Below, piece by piece: positions 19,237 through 29,096 of a DNA stretch of 64,000 nt (position 1 is its first letter; each line of letters begins with the position of its first letter). The stretch is from Cohaesibacter celericrescens (GTDB lineage Bacteria; Pseudomonadota; Alphaproteobacteria; Rhizobiales; Cohaesibacteraceae). The stretch covers positions 310,001-374,000 of the forward strand of contig NZ_PKUQ01000055.1 in assembly GCF_002866925.1 (NCBI RefSeq), given 5' to 3'. Position numbers and translations under genes: made by a program. The notes beneath the pieces were generated by a model. It worked only from the letters and a program-made list of their open reading frames with translations. It did not search any database and was not told the origin of the DNA.

Positions 19237-19992
19237 CTAGAAAGGCCAAATTTTACTGAACAGGCCTTTTTTCTCTTTATTCTGCTTTTCAGGATCAATC
19301 TTGGCCATTTCTCGTTCGATTTCCGGCGTGGTCTCTGTGAAGCGTTCTGGAGGCTGCGTCAAATATTGACGGCCTTTTACGCCTTCGCCATTTTTCAACC
19401 GGATGAGCGCTTTGCGCTCTTGGACTTGTTTTTCATATGCAGCCAGTTCCGCCGCCGAAGCTGTCATTGGATCTGGTTCTTTGATCTGGTTGGCAAAGCT
19501 TGTGGCGCGAGGATCATTCTTGATAATCTCATCGCGTTGTTCTGGCGGCAAGCGACGGATGGCGGCAAGTAGCTGCTGGCGCTCGGCTTCCGTCATTGTC
19601 TCCATGCGCTCATGATAAAGCTTTCGTAATCTGTCTGGATCTTGTGGCCAATTAGCCGCTGCGCTTGATGCGACGCGAGACCCGTCTTCCGGCGCTGGCA
19701 ATGCTGTGCCTTCCGGAGGAAGCACCAAACCCGCGCGGGCCGAATAATCAATCGGGTCTTTCTGCGTTTTAGGTATAATGCCTAAACCGCTGGTGACATC
19801 GTCGAGCAACGCGGCTTCCTGGCTTTCGCCAGTGCCGTACGTCGTGCCGCCAATGCCTGAACAGGCCGAGAGCCCAAGGGTCAAAGGCGCAGCAAGGGCA
19901 AAAGCAAAAAGGCCAGATGTGATTCTGGTCTGGCTTTTATCGGCTTGTGCGATTGAAGAGGCAGCTTGGCCAGCAGGCTTTGCATCGATCAT
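19237..19992 (-). CDS. Lipoprotein, DUF3035/BamF-like
   Basis: A 251-residue predicted lipoprotein: a hydrophobic segment (SGLFAFALAAPLTLGLSAC) ends in a lipobox LSAC with the acylated Cys near residue 44. The unusually long N-terminal region before it suggests the true start may be a later non-ATG codon. After the Cys comes a segment reading ARAGLVLPPEGTALPAP, which resembles the P-LVLPP-x-LRPP signature of DUF3035 (BamF subunit of the outer-membrane assembly machine in Alphaproteobacteria). The C-terminal half is highly charged and helical and ends in a short hydrophobic IWPF. It lies directly downstream of lspA, the signal peptidase that would mature it. The BamF assignment is tentative. 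Confidence 0.7.
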   Translation of the reverse strand: MIDAKPAGQAASSIAQADKSQTRITSGLFAFALAAPLTLGLSACSGIGGTTYGTGESQEAALLDDVTSGLGIIPKTQKDPIDYSARAGLVLPPEGTALPAPEDGSRVASSAAANWPQDPDRLRKLYHERMETMTEAERQQLLAAIRRLPPEQRDEIIKNDPRATSFANQIKEPDPMTASAAELAAYEKQVQERKALIRLKNGEGVKGRQYLTQPPERFTETTPEIEREMAKIDPEKQNKEKKGLFSKIWPF

Positions 19993-20210
19993 GTCAGTTT
20001 GCCTTACACTAGTCGGGCATTACTCGGACGATATTTGCGCGAAAAACGCAGGTTGCCCGATACGCAAATGAAACAAATTAAACACCCACAGGTGCGAACA
20101 AGCTTAGACATACTGCCTAAAGAGGGTGAAGATCAAGAGTATGTCTGAGATCTCCTGCTTAAAGCCAGCCTGTATAGCACCTAGAGCACGTGGTTTCATT
20201 GGAAGATAAA

Positions 20211-20732
20211 TCACTGATTTGCGGCATCATTGCGGCCAGACTTGTCTGCTGTGTCTTTTGAGCCAAAAAAGCTTTCATAGACCAGAAAAGCTGCGCCGAC
20301 AACAATCCACACATCTGCCAGATTGAAGACATACCAGCTGAATGTGCCCCAATGAAAATGAAACAGGTCAACCACTGCACCGTGCAGGATACGGTCTAGG
20401 CCGTTGCCAAGGGCACCACCCAGAATCAGCCCTAGCCCAAGGGCGGTAAGCCGATCAGTTAACCGCCAGAGCCAGACCGAAAGCAAAATAGACGCGACAA
20501 CGGCCAATCCGATCAGCAGATACCGGCCTAGCTCACTGTCTTGTTGCAACAGGCCATAGGAAATTCCCCGATTCCAAACCAGCACCAGATCAAGAAAAGG
20601 TGCAACGCTAACCGGTCCTTCGCGCCGCATCACCGCTTCGATTTCGAAGCCGTAAAGCATGCCGAGCTTTGAGGCCTGATCAACAGCAAAGCTGATAAGG
20701 GCTATCAGATATCCCAATGTGCGTGCAGACAA
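20211..20732 (-). CDS. lspA: Lipoprotein signal peptidase LspA
   Basis: Inner-membrane aspartyl protease that cleaves signal peptides of prolipoproteins. Four membrane segments are visible, with catalytic Asp residues in the conserved GNGLDRILHGAVVDLF and YVFNLADVWI motifs. The first ATG (20774) lies within a terminator-like hairpin; the TTG at 20732 has GGAG six bases upstream and gives a normal N-terminus starting just before the first membrane helix, so it is preferred. It follows ileS and precedes a lipoprotein gene, the common order in Alphaproteobacteria. About 173 residues, a normal length. Confidence 0.9.
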   Translation of the reverse strand: MSARTLGYLIALISFAVDQASKLGMLYGFEIEAVMRREGPVSVAPFLDLVLVWNRGISYGLLQQDSELGRYLLIGLAVVASILLSVWLWRLTDRLTALGLGLILGGALGNGLDRILHGAVVDLFHFHWGTFSWYVFNLADVWIVVGAAFLVYESFFGSKDTADKSGRNDAANQ

Positions 20733-20758
20733 GGAACGCTCCGTGTTTTGATGAAATG

Positions 20759-20797
20759 AAAAACCGGGCCTCATTGTTAAAAGAGGTCCGGTTTTTT
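20759..20797. terminator. Bidirectional hairpin between ileS and lspA
   Basis: Arms of 12 bases (20761-20772 and 20783-20794, one mismatch) flank a 10-base loop, with seven T's on the plus strand and five T's on the minus strand. It lies 20 bases after the ileS stop and overlaps the first possible lspA ATG. It probably ends or attenuates ileS transcription before lspA. Confidence 0.7.
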
Positions 20798-20813
20798 TGT
20801 CTTTATAAAAGCC

Positions 20814-23732
20814 TTAGGCGGCGTCGATTTCGCGGATCGCCGCAGCATCGCGAAGCGACAGGTCCGGATAATCAGGGTCAGTGCCGACTTCAGGAAGAAT
20901 TTTCCAGCTGCGTTGACATTTGTTGCCTTCAGCCAAAGCAGGGACAACACCAATACCTGCCACATCTTCCAAGACAAACGCACCGGCAGGAGCGTCCCCT
21001 GCGATCAATTCAGCCTGAGAAGTAATGGAGATTTCTGCAAGATCAACGTCTTTCATGGCTTCCAGAATCGACTTGTCAGACACATATACCTTAGGAGCGG
21101 CTTCCAATGAGGAGCCTATGCGTTTCTCGCGACGTTCGATTTCCAGTGCGCCCGTGACAACACGGCGAACCTGCTTGATCTTTTTCCATTTTGCAGCCAG
21201 CTCATCGTCTTGCCAATCGGAGGAAACATCCGGGAATTGGCGGAAATGAACCGAGTCGCTGTCAGATGGGAAGCGTGTGAGCCATGTTTCTTCCATTGTG
21301 AATGGCAGGATCGGTGCCAACCATGCTGTCAAATGCATAAACAGCTCATGGATCACATAAAGCGATGCCTTGCGGCGCTCCGAGCTTGGGGCATCACAAT
21401 AGAGGGTGTCTTTGCGCACATCAAAATAGAAAGCCGATAATTCAATGCCTAGGAAATAGTTGAGCTCATGCATCACGCGTTTGAAATCGAATGCATCATA
21501 GGCTTCACGCACCATGATATCCAGCTCATAGATACGATGCAGCATCAGGCGCTCTAGCTCGGGCATCTCAGAGCCTGACACTGCTTCGTCATCATAATGA
21601 GCCAATGACCCAAGCATCCAACGAATGCTGTTGCGCATCTTGCGATAGGCATCTGCACTGGTTTTCAGGATTTCCGGTCCGATGCGCTGATCGTCTGTAT
21701 AGTCGCTGGTTGCTACCCACAATCGCAGGATATCAGCACCATATTGTTTGATGATATCTTGTGGCGCGATGGTGTTGCCCAAGGATTTGGACATCTTGCG
21801 ACCGTCTTCGGCCATGGTGAAGCCATGGGTCAGAACTGCATTATATGGCGCACGACCACGGGTACCGCAGGATTCCAACAACGAAGAATGGAACCAGCCC
21901 CGATGTTGGTCTGATCCTTCCATATAAAGATCGGCAGGCCATTTTAGGTCGTCACGCTGTTCAAGCCAGAAAGCATGGGTCGATCCGGAATCAAACCAGA
22001 CATCAAGAATGTCGTCGACTTTTTCCCATTCAGCTGCGTCATAATCGGCACCGAGGAAGCGTTCTTTAGCCCCTTCTGCAAACCATGCATCAGCGCCTTC
22101 TTCCAGGAAGGTATCAAAAATGCGCTCGTTGACAGATGCGTCCTGCAAGACAACTGTGGGGTCATTTTTCTTGATGAAAATCGTGATCGGTACACCCCAT
22201 GCGCGCTGACGAGAAATCACCCAGTCAGGGCGGGTCTCGATCATGGTGCGCAAGCGGGTCTGGCCAGAGGCCGGTACAAAGCGGGTTGCGTCGATGGCAT
22301 CCAACGCGCGTTTGCGCAATGTGTCACCGGCTCCGTCAATGTCGCGATCCATGGCGATGAACCATTGCGGCGTGTTGCGGAAAATCAGAGGAGCCTTGGA
22401 CCGCCAGCTGTGCGGATAGCTATGCTTGATCTTGCCGCGGGCCAACAGGGCGCCCACTTCAACAAGTTTGTCGATGACCGCGGTGTTGGTGGTGCCTTCG
22501 CCGCCCTTGCGATTGAGGATATAGTGCCCTTGGAACAATGGCACATGCGGATAATAGGCTCCGTCTTCGGCGACAGTGTGCGGCACCTCGGTGGTGCCAC
22601 ATTCAGCAAAGCGTTCGCGGTTGGCGACAAAAACCTCAAAGTCATCGGCACCATGACCCGGTGCTGTATGCACAAAGCCGGTACCAGCATCATCAGTCAC
22701 ATGCTCGCCCGCGATCATAGGAACGTCAAATCCCCAATAGTCGCCCGCTTCTTCAATATCAGCAAAAGGATGGGCGCACTCTGCAATCTGGCTCGGGTCA
22801 ACATCGAACTTACGTTCATAGCTTTCTACACGGGCAGATTTGAAGATGTCTGCCGCCAGAGCGTCTGCAACAATCAGCTTGTCGCCAACTTTGGCCCAAT
22901 TGTCGTCGGCGGCTTCGGTCACTTCATAAAGACCATAAGAAATGGTCTCGGAATAGCAGATCGCACGGTTGGCGGGGATTGTCCAAGGCGTGGTGGTCCA
23001 GATCACGACGTCAGCATTCAGGAGTGCGTCCATCTGGTCGGCCGCAACGGTGCCGTGGATGCCAGTAACCGGGAAACGCACCCAGATCGTGTGGGACGTA
23101 TGATCCTGATATTCCACTTCAGCTTCTGCCAGAGCCGTTTTTTCGACGATGGACCACATTACCGGCTTGGAGCCCTGGAACAGCTGGCCAGAGGTCGCAA
23201 ATTTCATCAATTCGCCGGCGATTCGTGCTTCGGCATCATAGGTCATGGTTTTATATGGGTTTACAAAGTCACCCAGCACAGCCAAACGTTTGAATTCTTC
23301 TGCCTGAATAGCGATCCACTCGGCAGCAAATTCTCGACATTCATTGCGGAATTCATTGATAGGGACCGCGTCTTTATTCTTGCCCTTTTTGCGATATTTC
23401 TCCTCAATCTTCCATTCGATAGGAAGACCGTGACAATCCCAGCCGGGCACATAGTTGGCATCAAAGCCACGCATCTGGAAAGAGCGGGTGATGATATCCT
23501 TGATGGTTTTGTTCAGCGCATGGCCAATATGCAGATGGCCGTTGGCATAGGGAGGGCCATCATGCAGAACATATTTCTCACGCCCTTTGGAGCGATCGCG
23601 TAATTGGCGATACAGATCCATCTCATCCCAGCGCGCCTGAAATTTTGGCTCATTTTTGGGCAGACCTGCCCGCATAGGGAAGTCGGTCTTGGGCAAATAT
23701 AGTGTTTTGGAGTAATCGCGTTCTTCGGTCAT
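20814..23732 (-). CDS. ileS: Isoleucyl-tRNA synthetase
   Basis: Class Ia aminoacyl-tRNA synthetase charging tRNA-Ile. The HIGH motif (GHLHIGH, about residues 62-68) and KMSKS (about 645) are intact, with a full editing domain (CP1) between about 200 and 400. The length of about 972 residues is normal. The C-terminal zinc site seen in E. coli (two C-x-x-C pairs) is reduced to a single Cys in a KCQRSW context, which I believe is usual in this lineage. The ATG at 23732 follows a TTG one codon upstream. A long frame antisense to this gene (21975-23603) is a shadow. No T-box or other leader was recognised. Confidence 0.98.
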   Translation of the reverse strand: MTEERDYSKTLYLPKTDFPMRAGLPKNEPKFQARWDEMDLYRQLRDRSKGREKYVLHDGPPYANGHLHIGHALNKTIKDIITRSFQMRGFDANYVPGWDCHGLPIEWKIEEKYRKKGKNKDAVPINEFRNECREFAAEWIAIQAEEFKRLAVLGDFVNPYKTMTYDAEARIAGELMKFATSGQLFQGSKPVMWSIVEKTALAEAEVEYQDHTSHTIWVRFPVTGIHGTVAADQMDALLNADVVIWTTTPWTIPANRAICYSETISYGLYEVTEAADDNWAKVGDKLIVADALAADIFKSARVESYERKFDVDPSQIAECAHPFADIEEAGDYWGFDVPMIAGEHVTDDAGTGFVHTAPGHGADDFEVFVANRERFAECGTTEVPHTVAEDGAYYPHVPLFQGHYILNRKGGEGTTNTAVIDKLVEVGALLARGKIKHSYPHSWRSKAPLIFRNTPQWFIAMDRDIDGAGDTLRKRALDAIDATRFVPASGQTRLRTMIETRPDWVISRQRAWGVPITIFIKKNDPTVVLQDASVNERIFDTFLEEGADAWFAEGAKERFLGADYDAAEWEKVDDILDVWFDSGSTHAFWLEQRDDLKWPADLYMEGSDQHRGWFHSSLLESCGTRGRAPYNAVLTHGFTMAEDGRKMSKSLGNTIAPQDIIKQYGADILRLWVATSDYTDDQRIGPEILKTSADAYRKMRNSIRWMLGSLAHYDDEAVSGSEMPELERLMLHRIYELDIMVREAYDAFDFKRVMHELNYFLGIELSAFYFDVRKDTLYCDAPSSERRKASLYVIHELFMHLTAWLAPILPFTMEETWLTRFPSDSDSVHFRQFPDVSSDWQDDELAAKWKKIKQVRRVVTGALEIERREKRIGSSLEAAPKVYVSDKSILEAMKDVDLAEISITSQAELIAGDAPAGAFVLEDVAGIGVVPALAEGNKCQRSWKILPEVGTDPDYPDLSLRDAAAIREIDAA

Positions 23733-24223
23733 CAATATTCACTTTCGTGAAGTCTGGTCACTGGCAAGAGCTCCAAGGGAAAGCCAATTCGAGAATGTTT
23801 GGCTAAACAGAGCGGTTGCCCAGTGCGGTTCAAATTTCGGTTTATGGGATAGGGCAGGCTGGCACAATGGATGTTTGTCCAGACACTCTATCAATCCCGG
23901 TCCCTCGCGGGCGCATAATTTGCGCCGGTCACACGAAGGCCGGGCCAGTAATTCGGCTGGCTATGGGGCCTGTGCCTATCGGGGAGGGCGGCAGCACGGG
24001 CCGCAATATGGCGTGTATCATCTGGTCTAACGTGCGCAAGGCACTTCCGTTCAGCATTTCATCGGCCTTTTGTCTTGCGCGCGACATTAATTGAAGCCAA
24101 TGCCAAGCACAAGCCCTCTTACCGATGCTGTTTCACCTGTTCCCCTAATCCCCACCGCTGATATCTGTGTGACGCTGTTTGTCAAATGCTCCCGCATCAA
24201 ATCCAAGTGTATGAGGCCGACAA
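23733..24223. other. Divergent intergenic region between ileS and the amidase gene
   Basis: About 490 bases. A 92-codon plus-strand frame at 23816-24094 shows no domain and looks spurious. A small hairpin with arms GGCGCA / TGCGCC sits near 23907-23923. I see no tRNA or riboswitch; the promoters of both neighbours must lie here. Confidence 0.45.
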
Positions 24224-25078
24224 ATGCCACAGTTTATCCGAACCAATCCCTACACCATCCGCAGTCATCGCTTATTCAAGGATGGACAGCCCATCGCCTT
24301 TATCCGATCACCCAACCAGTCAGCCGGTTTTGCCCCACGCGGCATCGTCTTGCACGACACCGCAGGTCGGCTGGAAGCGGGACAAGCTGTAAACTGGTTT
24401 CTGCAGGCCGAAGCGCGGGCATCTGCGCATTTAACAGTAGAGCGGGATGGACGCGTAACCCAGCAGGTCGGTTTTGAACGCCGCGCATGGCATGCGGGCA
24501 AGAGTTGTTATCGTGGTGAAAAAGACGTCAATGCTTTTGCTTTTGGCATTGAAATGGTCAATTTAGGAAAATGCGCCAAACGGCGCGATGGCCACCTGCA
24601 GCCGTGGTTTAAGGCTTTATATAGAGACGGAGTAGACGGTCATGACTTTGCCTTTGCCAATACCAAGGCCCATGGCAAGGGCTGGTGGCTTGATTATACC
24701 CAACAGCAGATCGAAACAGTAACCGCGCTGTGTCAGACTCTGACCGAGAAATATGGCCTGTCCTTTATTAAAGGCCATTGGGAGGTGTCACCGGGGCGCA
24801 AAATCGATCCGAGCCCTCTTTTCCCCTTGGATAGTCTGCGTACAAAACTGTTTGGTGAGCGGTTCGCAACCAAAGGCCCGCTTCTGTTGGTCGATGGTAA
24901 TCTGCGGCGCTGGCCGTCCTACCACGATAATATCATCCAGATCGTGCCCAAGGGCGCGCCCATTCAAATCATCCGCTCTGGAACCTACAACCCGTTGGGG
25001 ACCCCCGAAGTCTGGTATTTGGTTGAAACCAATGACCAGCAAGGCTGGCTGCATCACAGCCTGATCGATTTGGAATGA
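24224..25078 (+). CDS. N-acetylmuramoyl-L-alanine amidase (Amidase_2) with C-terminal SH3-like domain
   Basis: A zinc amidase of the AmpD/PGRP fold that cleaves the lactyl amide between MurNAc and the stem peptide. Zinc ligands and catalytic residues are visible: the first His in GIVLHDTA (about 43-50), SAHLTVERDG, AWHAGKS, the IEMVNLG strand, and the second ligand cluster in KGHWEVSPGRKIDPSPLFP (about 184-202). The last 70 residues form a bacterial SH3-like segment ending WYLVETNDQQGWLHHSLI. There is no signal peptide, so it is cytoplasmic like AmpD or needs another release route. It resembles phage endolysins, but no phage genes are nearby. GAGG lies 7 bases before the ATG. Confidence 0.9.
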   Translation: MPQFIRTNPYTIRSHRLFKDGQPIAFIRSPNQSAGFAPRGIVLHDTAGRLEAGQAVNWFLQAEARASAHLTVERDGRVTQQVGFERRAWHAGKSCYRGEKDVNAFAFGIEMVNLGKCAKRRDGHLQPWFKALYRDGVDGHDFAFANTKAHGKGWWLDYTQQQIETVTALCQTLTEKYGLSFIKGHWEVSPGRKIDPSPLFPLDSLRTKLFGERFATKGPLLLVDGNLRRWPSYHDNIIQIVPKGAPIQIIRSGTYNPLGTPEVWYLVETNDQQGWLHHSLIDLE

Positions 25079-25084
25079 GAGCGG

Positions 25085-26092
25085 TCAAATAATCGCTTCG
25101 CGTTTCCAAAGCCGGGTTTCAAGCTCGGACAGCGGCTCGGCTTTGGCTAATATGGAGCGGGCTTGGTCGCTGTCTTTATCCATTTGTGCGATCAGAGCGT
25201 CCAGACCGTCAAATTTCTGCTCGCCGCGTAAATACTCATGCAATACAACACGGATTTGCTCGCCATACAGATCGCCATCAAAGTCAAACACATGGACTTC
25301 AAACACCCGCGGTCCATTGTCAAACATGGGCCGGCGGCCAAAACTGGCAACGCTGTCATGCACAGAGCCGTCCGCTCGCACCATCTTGACCGCATAAACC
25401 CCTTCGCGCAGACGGCTGTTGTCCGGCAGGGTCATATTGGCTGTGGGATAGCCCAGTTTACGGCCATTTTTCTGGCCATGCACAACAGTGCCCGAAAAGA
25501 AATGCCGATAGCCCAGCAATTTGTTGGCCGGCCCAATGGCCCCGTCTTCCAGCGCTTGGCGGATGCGGGTGGAGGAAACTGCATCACCAGTCCGGTCTGC
25601 TTTCATGTCCACAATCGTCACGCCAAAACCATGCGCAGCCCCTTGCGCCTTCAAATAATCGGGCGTTCCTGCGCGGTCTTTACCAAAATGGAAATCATAA
25701 CCAGAGATCACTTTTTGAGCCGCTAGCCCGGACACAAGCATCTCTGAGATAAAGCGATCTGGTGATTGGGCTGCAAATTCTGAATTAAAGCCCAGAGAAA
25801 TCATGCCATCCAACCCCAATACGCGCGCGAGCTTGGCTTTCTCAACATGGGGTGTCAGCCGGAAAACGGGTTGGTCGGGCCGGAATACGGAACGCGGGTG
25901 CGGTTCGAAGGTCAGCATAATTGCTTTTAAACCCGCCGCATGTGCTTCCTGCAGAGCATCTTCCAACACGGCTTGATGACCACGATGCATACCATCAAAA
26001 TTACCAATCGCCACGACACCGCCGCGCAACGCCTCTGGCAGCGGCAGCAAAGGGTGGTGCATATCAATAAAAGCAGGGGCAATGGCCATCAT
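25085..26092 (-). CDS. ribF: Bifunctional riboflavin kinase / FAD synthetase
   Basis: Converts riboflavin to FMN and then FAD. The N-terminal adenylyltransferase domain shows GNFDGMHRGHQ (about residues 27-37, the HxGH motif) and the SSTRIRQAL segment (about 172-180). The C-terminal kinase domain shows GRKLGYPTANM (about 211-221) and the RxRPMF-like and VHVFDFDGDLYG elements. The length of about 335 residues is standard. The ATG at 26092 gives the family N-terminus; the open frame extends 41 codons upstream without conservation. Its stop is 6 bases from the stop of the convergent amidase gene. Confidence 0.94.
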   Translation of the reverse strand: MMAIAPAFIDMHHPLLPLPEALRGGVVAIGNFDGMHRGHQAVLEDALQEAHAAGLKAIMLTFEPHPRSVFRPDQPVFRLTPHVEKAKLARVLGLDGMISLGFNSEFAAQSPDRFISEMLVSGLAAQKVISGYDFHFGKDRAGTPDYLKAQGAAHGFGVTIVDMKADRTGDAVSSTRIRQALEDGAIGPANKLLGYRHFFSGTVVHGQKNGRKLGYPTANMTLPDNSRLREGVYAVKMVRADGSVHDSVASFGRRPMFDNGPRVFEVHVFDFDGDLYGEQIRVVLHEYLRGEQKFDGLDALIAQMDKDSDQARSILAKAEPLSELETRLWKREAII

Positions 26093-26335
26093 CGGCAGGA
26101 GGCTCCAAGGCGCAGAGGCGCTGACTTCAAAACATCTCGAATGGGATCTCAATACAGCCTTAGGGCAAAGGTTGCTATCAGGCCGGACGTTGCCCAAATC
26201 CATCGCAAAGGTCAAGGGTACAGGTCAAGAGGAGAGATGGAATTAGCCCCTCTTATATCCACATCTTGCAAAATAGGGCCCATCTGTGACGTAACGGAGC
26301 GGTTTCAGACCCAACACCCAAGATCGGAAGACCCT

Positions 26336-26782
26336 TTATTGATACACCGGCTTCGGCATGGCAGCCGAGGCGTCTGGCGATCGACCCGTTTCACTTAACA
26401 CAACAACAGGCGTCGATGTGGGGGTGTAGTAGATGTGGCCTCGCGCCTTTAACACTTCTCCACGCATGAGCGTTGCAGAATAGCGGCAAGATCCGCCTGA
26501 CTGGCAACGTGTCAGATCATTTTTTGCAGCGACCAGATTAAAAGGCAGATGCTTGGCCCCAGGTGCTGGCAACAATTCCTGTGCGACGATAACGCCGGAT
26601 GCATCGCTAAAGTTCAAAGTTATGATGTCGCCATCAAGGGCAGCAAAAGCCCACTGCACTTCTCCTTGGATGCTTTTGCCGGTGGGAATCACCGTCCCCA
26701 AGCCTGACGAGATACTCTGGCAGCCAGAAAAAACCGCACAGGCAAGAAAGGCGAATAAAGAACGGATCCACAAATGTCTCAT
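26336..26782 (-). CDS. YbaY-like lipoprotein
   Basis: A 148-residue predicted lipoprotein: signal segment WIRSLFAFLACAVFSGC with the acylated Cys at about residue 21. The mature domain shows the YbaY/YscW-type beta fold pattern: G-EVQWAFAALDGDIITLNFSDASGV strands, then a PFNL-V turn and RYSATLMRGE. Proteins of this family (PF09619) act as outer-membrane lipoproteins or pilotin-like factors; function here is unknown. The start ATG at 26782 is favoured because it directly precedes a normal lipoprotein signal; upstream in-frame sequence looks non-coding. Confidence 0.72.
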   Translation of the reverse strand: MRHLWIRSLFAFLACAVFSGCQSISSGLGTVIPTGKSIQGEVQWAFAALDGDIITLNFSDASGVIVAQELLPAPGAKHLPFNLVAAKNDLTRCQSGGSCRYSATLMRGEVLKARGHIYYTPTSTPVVVLSETGRSPDASAAMPKPVYQ

Positions 26783-27072
26783 GGCAATCTCACAATCAGA
26801 ACAAACAATAATTTGGGTGAAAGCCGCCAAGCGGTTCGGCCCACGGCTGTGACGTTGAGACAAATTTCGGTTCCTGTCCAGTTGCCGCTTTGCTTGAAAG
26901 GTGAATTTGGGGGCTATACACGCCAAAAAAACACCGATAATGTCTCAGATCAACATACGGTTCCGGTGTTTTCCGGTTATGGCGCCCCTGTTTTGCTTCT
27001 TATAAGCGGGATCAATGGCCCCCAGACCAGAGAACAAAATTGCCGGCCATTCCTTCAGATCTTGGTGATCCT

Positions 27073-28521
27073 ATGCACGACCAGCAAAAAGAGCTGGAAG
27101 AGCAGAGCAATGATGCCACTGCATCAGTCTCTGCTTATTCCGATGACGAAAAAGGCACATATATGTCATGGGGAGGTGAATTGCGCGCCACTGTGGCATT
27201 GGCATGGCCACTTGTGCTCACACAACTGGCGCAATTCTCGCTCCAGACAACAGACGTCATTATGATGGGTTGGCTGGGGCGCGACTATTTGGCGGCGGGT
27301 TCGTTGGCCTCTGCCTTGTTGCACCCATTGTTGCTGCTCGGCATTGGGTCTCTGACAGCGGTTGCACCAATGGTGGCCCAAGCCATCGGGGCCAGAGACT
27401 ATACTTCAGTCCGTCGTACAGCAAGGCAAGGCATATGGGTCTCTGCGTTGCTCGCGATTATCGTGATGACCATTTTGTATCAGGCCGAGACCATTTTTAT
27501 CAGTCTTGGACAAATTGAGCAGACGTCAGCCATGGCTCAGTCTTATCTCAATTTTGCCGCGCTGGGCCTGTTTCCCGCCATGGGGTTCATTGCCTTGCGG
27601 GGATTGGTAACTGCGCACAGTGAAACCAAGGTCGTGTTGATCGTCACCATTGGCAGTTTTTTCGTAAACGCACTGGGCAATTATACCCTGATGTTCGGCA
27701 ACTTCGGCTTTCCTCGCCTAGAGCTGGCCGGTGCTGGCATATCCACCAGTGTTGTCAATACCTTCGTTTTCGTCGCTCTGTTGATCTTTGTGGGCCGTGG
27801 CAAGACCTATCGAGCCTATCAGGTGTTTGCCCGCTTCTGGAAACCTGACTGGCCTCGTTTTCTTGAAATGCTGCGCATAGGCGTACCCATTGGACTGATG
27901 ATCATGGTCGAGGTGGGGTTATTCTCTGCAGCCACCGTTTTAATGGGCTGGTTGGGCAATGATGAGCTTGCCGCGCACACGGTTGCGCTGCAATGCGCTG
28001 CAATTGCTTTCATGGTGCCGCTGGGGCTTAGTCAGGCAACGACCATACGCACAGGACTTGCTTATGGTCGTAAATCACTGGAAGGTATTCGAGTCGCGGG
28101 TTGGGTTTCCATTGTGATGGGGACCAGCTTTATGGCTCTGACCTGTTTGCTGTTCCTGACAATTCCCAATAGCCTTATTCGCCTGTTCCTTGATCCCGCC
28201 AACCCTCAAAACGCAACTCCTCACCTCTTGGCGGTAAGCTATTTGGCCTATGCCGGTCTGTTTCAGTTGTTCGATGGCCTGCAAGCGATGACCGCAGGGA
28301 CATTGAGAGGGCTGGGTGATACGAGTGGTCCCATGATCATTGCCATTCTAGGCTATTGGGCTTGCGGCCTGCCTACGTCCTATTACTTTGGTTTTATCCT
28401 TGATTGGCAAGGCGAGGGCATTTGGTTGGGTTTGGCGATGGGGCTTGCTGTGACCGGTGTGGCGCTGCTCATTCGGTTCAACAGTAGAGAACGATTCGGC
28501 TTGCTTAAATTTAAGCATTAA
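27073..28521 (+). CDS. MATE family efflux transporter
   Basis: A multidrug and toxin extrusion transporter of the NorM-like branch, with 12 predicted membrane helices in about 482 residues, which antiports cationic drugs or metabolites with Na+ or H+. Two homologous halves are visible, each beginning with a P-L/GLM-x-x pattern (AWPLVLTQLAQFSLQTTDVIMMGWLG and GVPIGLMIMVEVGLFS-like segments) and each containing a G-LRG or GTLRGLGD motif. The N-terminal 30 residues before MSWGGELRA are acidic and soluble, and the true start could be the ATG at 27163. Substrate unknown. It is followed by a strong bidirectional terminator. Confidence 0.92.
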   Translation: MHDQQKELEEQSNDATASVSAYSDDEKGTYMSWGGELRATVALAWPLVLTQLAQFSLQTTDVIMMGWLGRDYLAAGSLASALLHPLLLLGIGSLTAVAPMVAQAIGARDYTSVRRTARQGIWVSALLAIIVMTILYQAETIFISLGQIEQTSAMAQSYLNFAALGLFPAMGFIALRGLVTAHSETKVVLIVTIGSFFVNALGNYTLMFGNFGFPRLELAGAGISTSVVNTFVFVALLIFVGRGKTYRAYQVFARFWKPDWPRFLEMLRIGVPIGLMIMVEVGLFSAATVLMGWLGNDELAAHTVALQCAAIAFMVPLGLSQATTIRTGLAYGRKSLEGIRVAGWVSIVMGTSFMALTCLLFLTIPNSLIRLFLDPANPQNATPHLLAVSYLAYAGLFQLFDGLQAMTAGTLRGLGDTSGPMIIAILGYWACGLPTSYYFGFILDWQGEGIWLGLAMGLAVTGVALLIRFNSRERFGLLKFKH

Positions 28522-28568
28522 GGGCGTCCCGCCTTAGGGGAGGGGCGTGAGCGGAACGTATCGCCTGA

Positions 28569-28609
28569 CAAAAAAGCGCTCCCTTTGTACAAAAGGGGAG
28601 CGCTTTTTA
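28569..28609. terminator. Bidirectional terminator between the MATE and MaoC genes
   Basis: Stem AAAAAGCGCTCCC / GGGAGCGCTTTTT with a 12-base loop, flanked by A-run and T-run, serving two convergent genes. Confidence 0.9.
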
Positions 28610-28646
28610 TTAATCGTGCCATATTTGCAGCTTCGTTTGATCCCGT

Positions 28647-29096
28647 TCAGGCCGGCTTTTTAGGTGCCACCACGGTGGCCTCGCCAGAAAGGACCAGAGT
28701 GTTACCGACTCTGGCTTCGCATTCCAGCACCACCCGCCGTCCTCGATCGATCATTTCATTGATCGTAACTGCCACATCTATTTTGTCTCCGACGCGAACG
28801 GGCGCAGAAAATTTCAGTGTCTGTGAAAGGTAAATAGCGCCCGGGCCGGGCAAGCGCATTCCCAGAAGGGCGGAAAAAAGGCTGGCCGTATAAAGCCCAT
28901 GGGCAATGTTGCTACCGAATTGGCTGGCTTGCCCATAGTCTTTATCAGTATGGATTGGATTATGATCGCCAGAAACGGCGGCAAAGGCTGCTATATCTTC
29001 TTCGCGCACAATATGGCTAAAGCTCTCGCTCTGCCCAATGCTCATATCTTGGTAATAGACAGTCCGGGCTTGGACGCCTTCAAGAGGTGCTGTCAT
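28647..29096 (-). CDS. MaoC-like (R)-specific enoyl-CoA hydratase
   Basis: A hot-dog fold hydratase of about 149 residues, similar to PhaJ, which hydrates trans-2-enoyl-CoA to (R)-3-hydroxyacyl-CoA. The catalytic Asp and His are in the conserved AAVSGDHNPIHTD motif (about residues 38-50), followed by the IAHGLYTASLFSALLG segment. PhaJ-like enzymes feed beta-oxidation intermediates to PHA synthesis; no other PHA gene is present here, so the pathway is open. The ATG at 29096 has AGGGGA upstream and yields the standard N-terminus; a 71-codon upstream extension of the frame is not credible. Confidence 0.9.
   Translation of the reverse strand: MTAPLEGVQARTVYYQDMSIGQSESFSHIVREEDIAAFAAVSGDHNPIHTDKDYGQASQFGSNIAHGLYTASLFSALLGMRLPGPGAIYLSQTLKFSAPVRVGDKIDVAVTINEMIDRGRRVVLECEARVGNTLVLSGEATVVAPKKPA

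Noticed and set aside
21975-23603. A 542-codon open frame on the plus strand
   Set aside because: It is antisense to ileS, whose HIGH and KMSKS motifs and full-length homology pattern are unmistakable. Long antisense frames are common opposite codon-biased genes, and this one has no recognisable domain.
23816-24094. 92-codon plus-strand frame
   Set aside because: No ribosome binding site, motif or coding character between two well-supported divergent genes.
24224-25078. Prophage endolysin
   Set aside because: The amidase resembles endolysins, but no holin, structural, integrase or attachment sequences are nearby.
26925-26971. Hairpin with T-run upstream of the YbaY-like gene
   Set aside because: The loop is about 27 bases long and no minus-strand gene would need it; could be chance.
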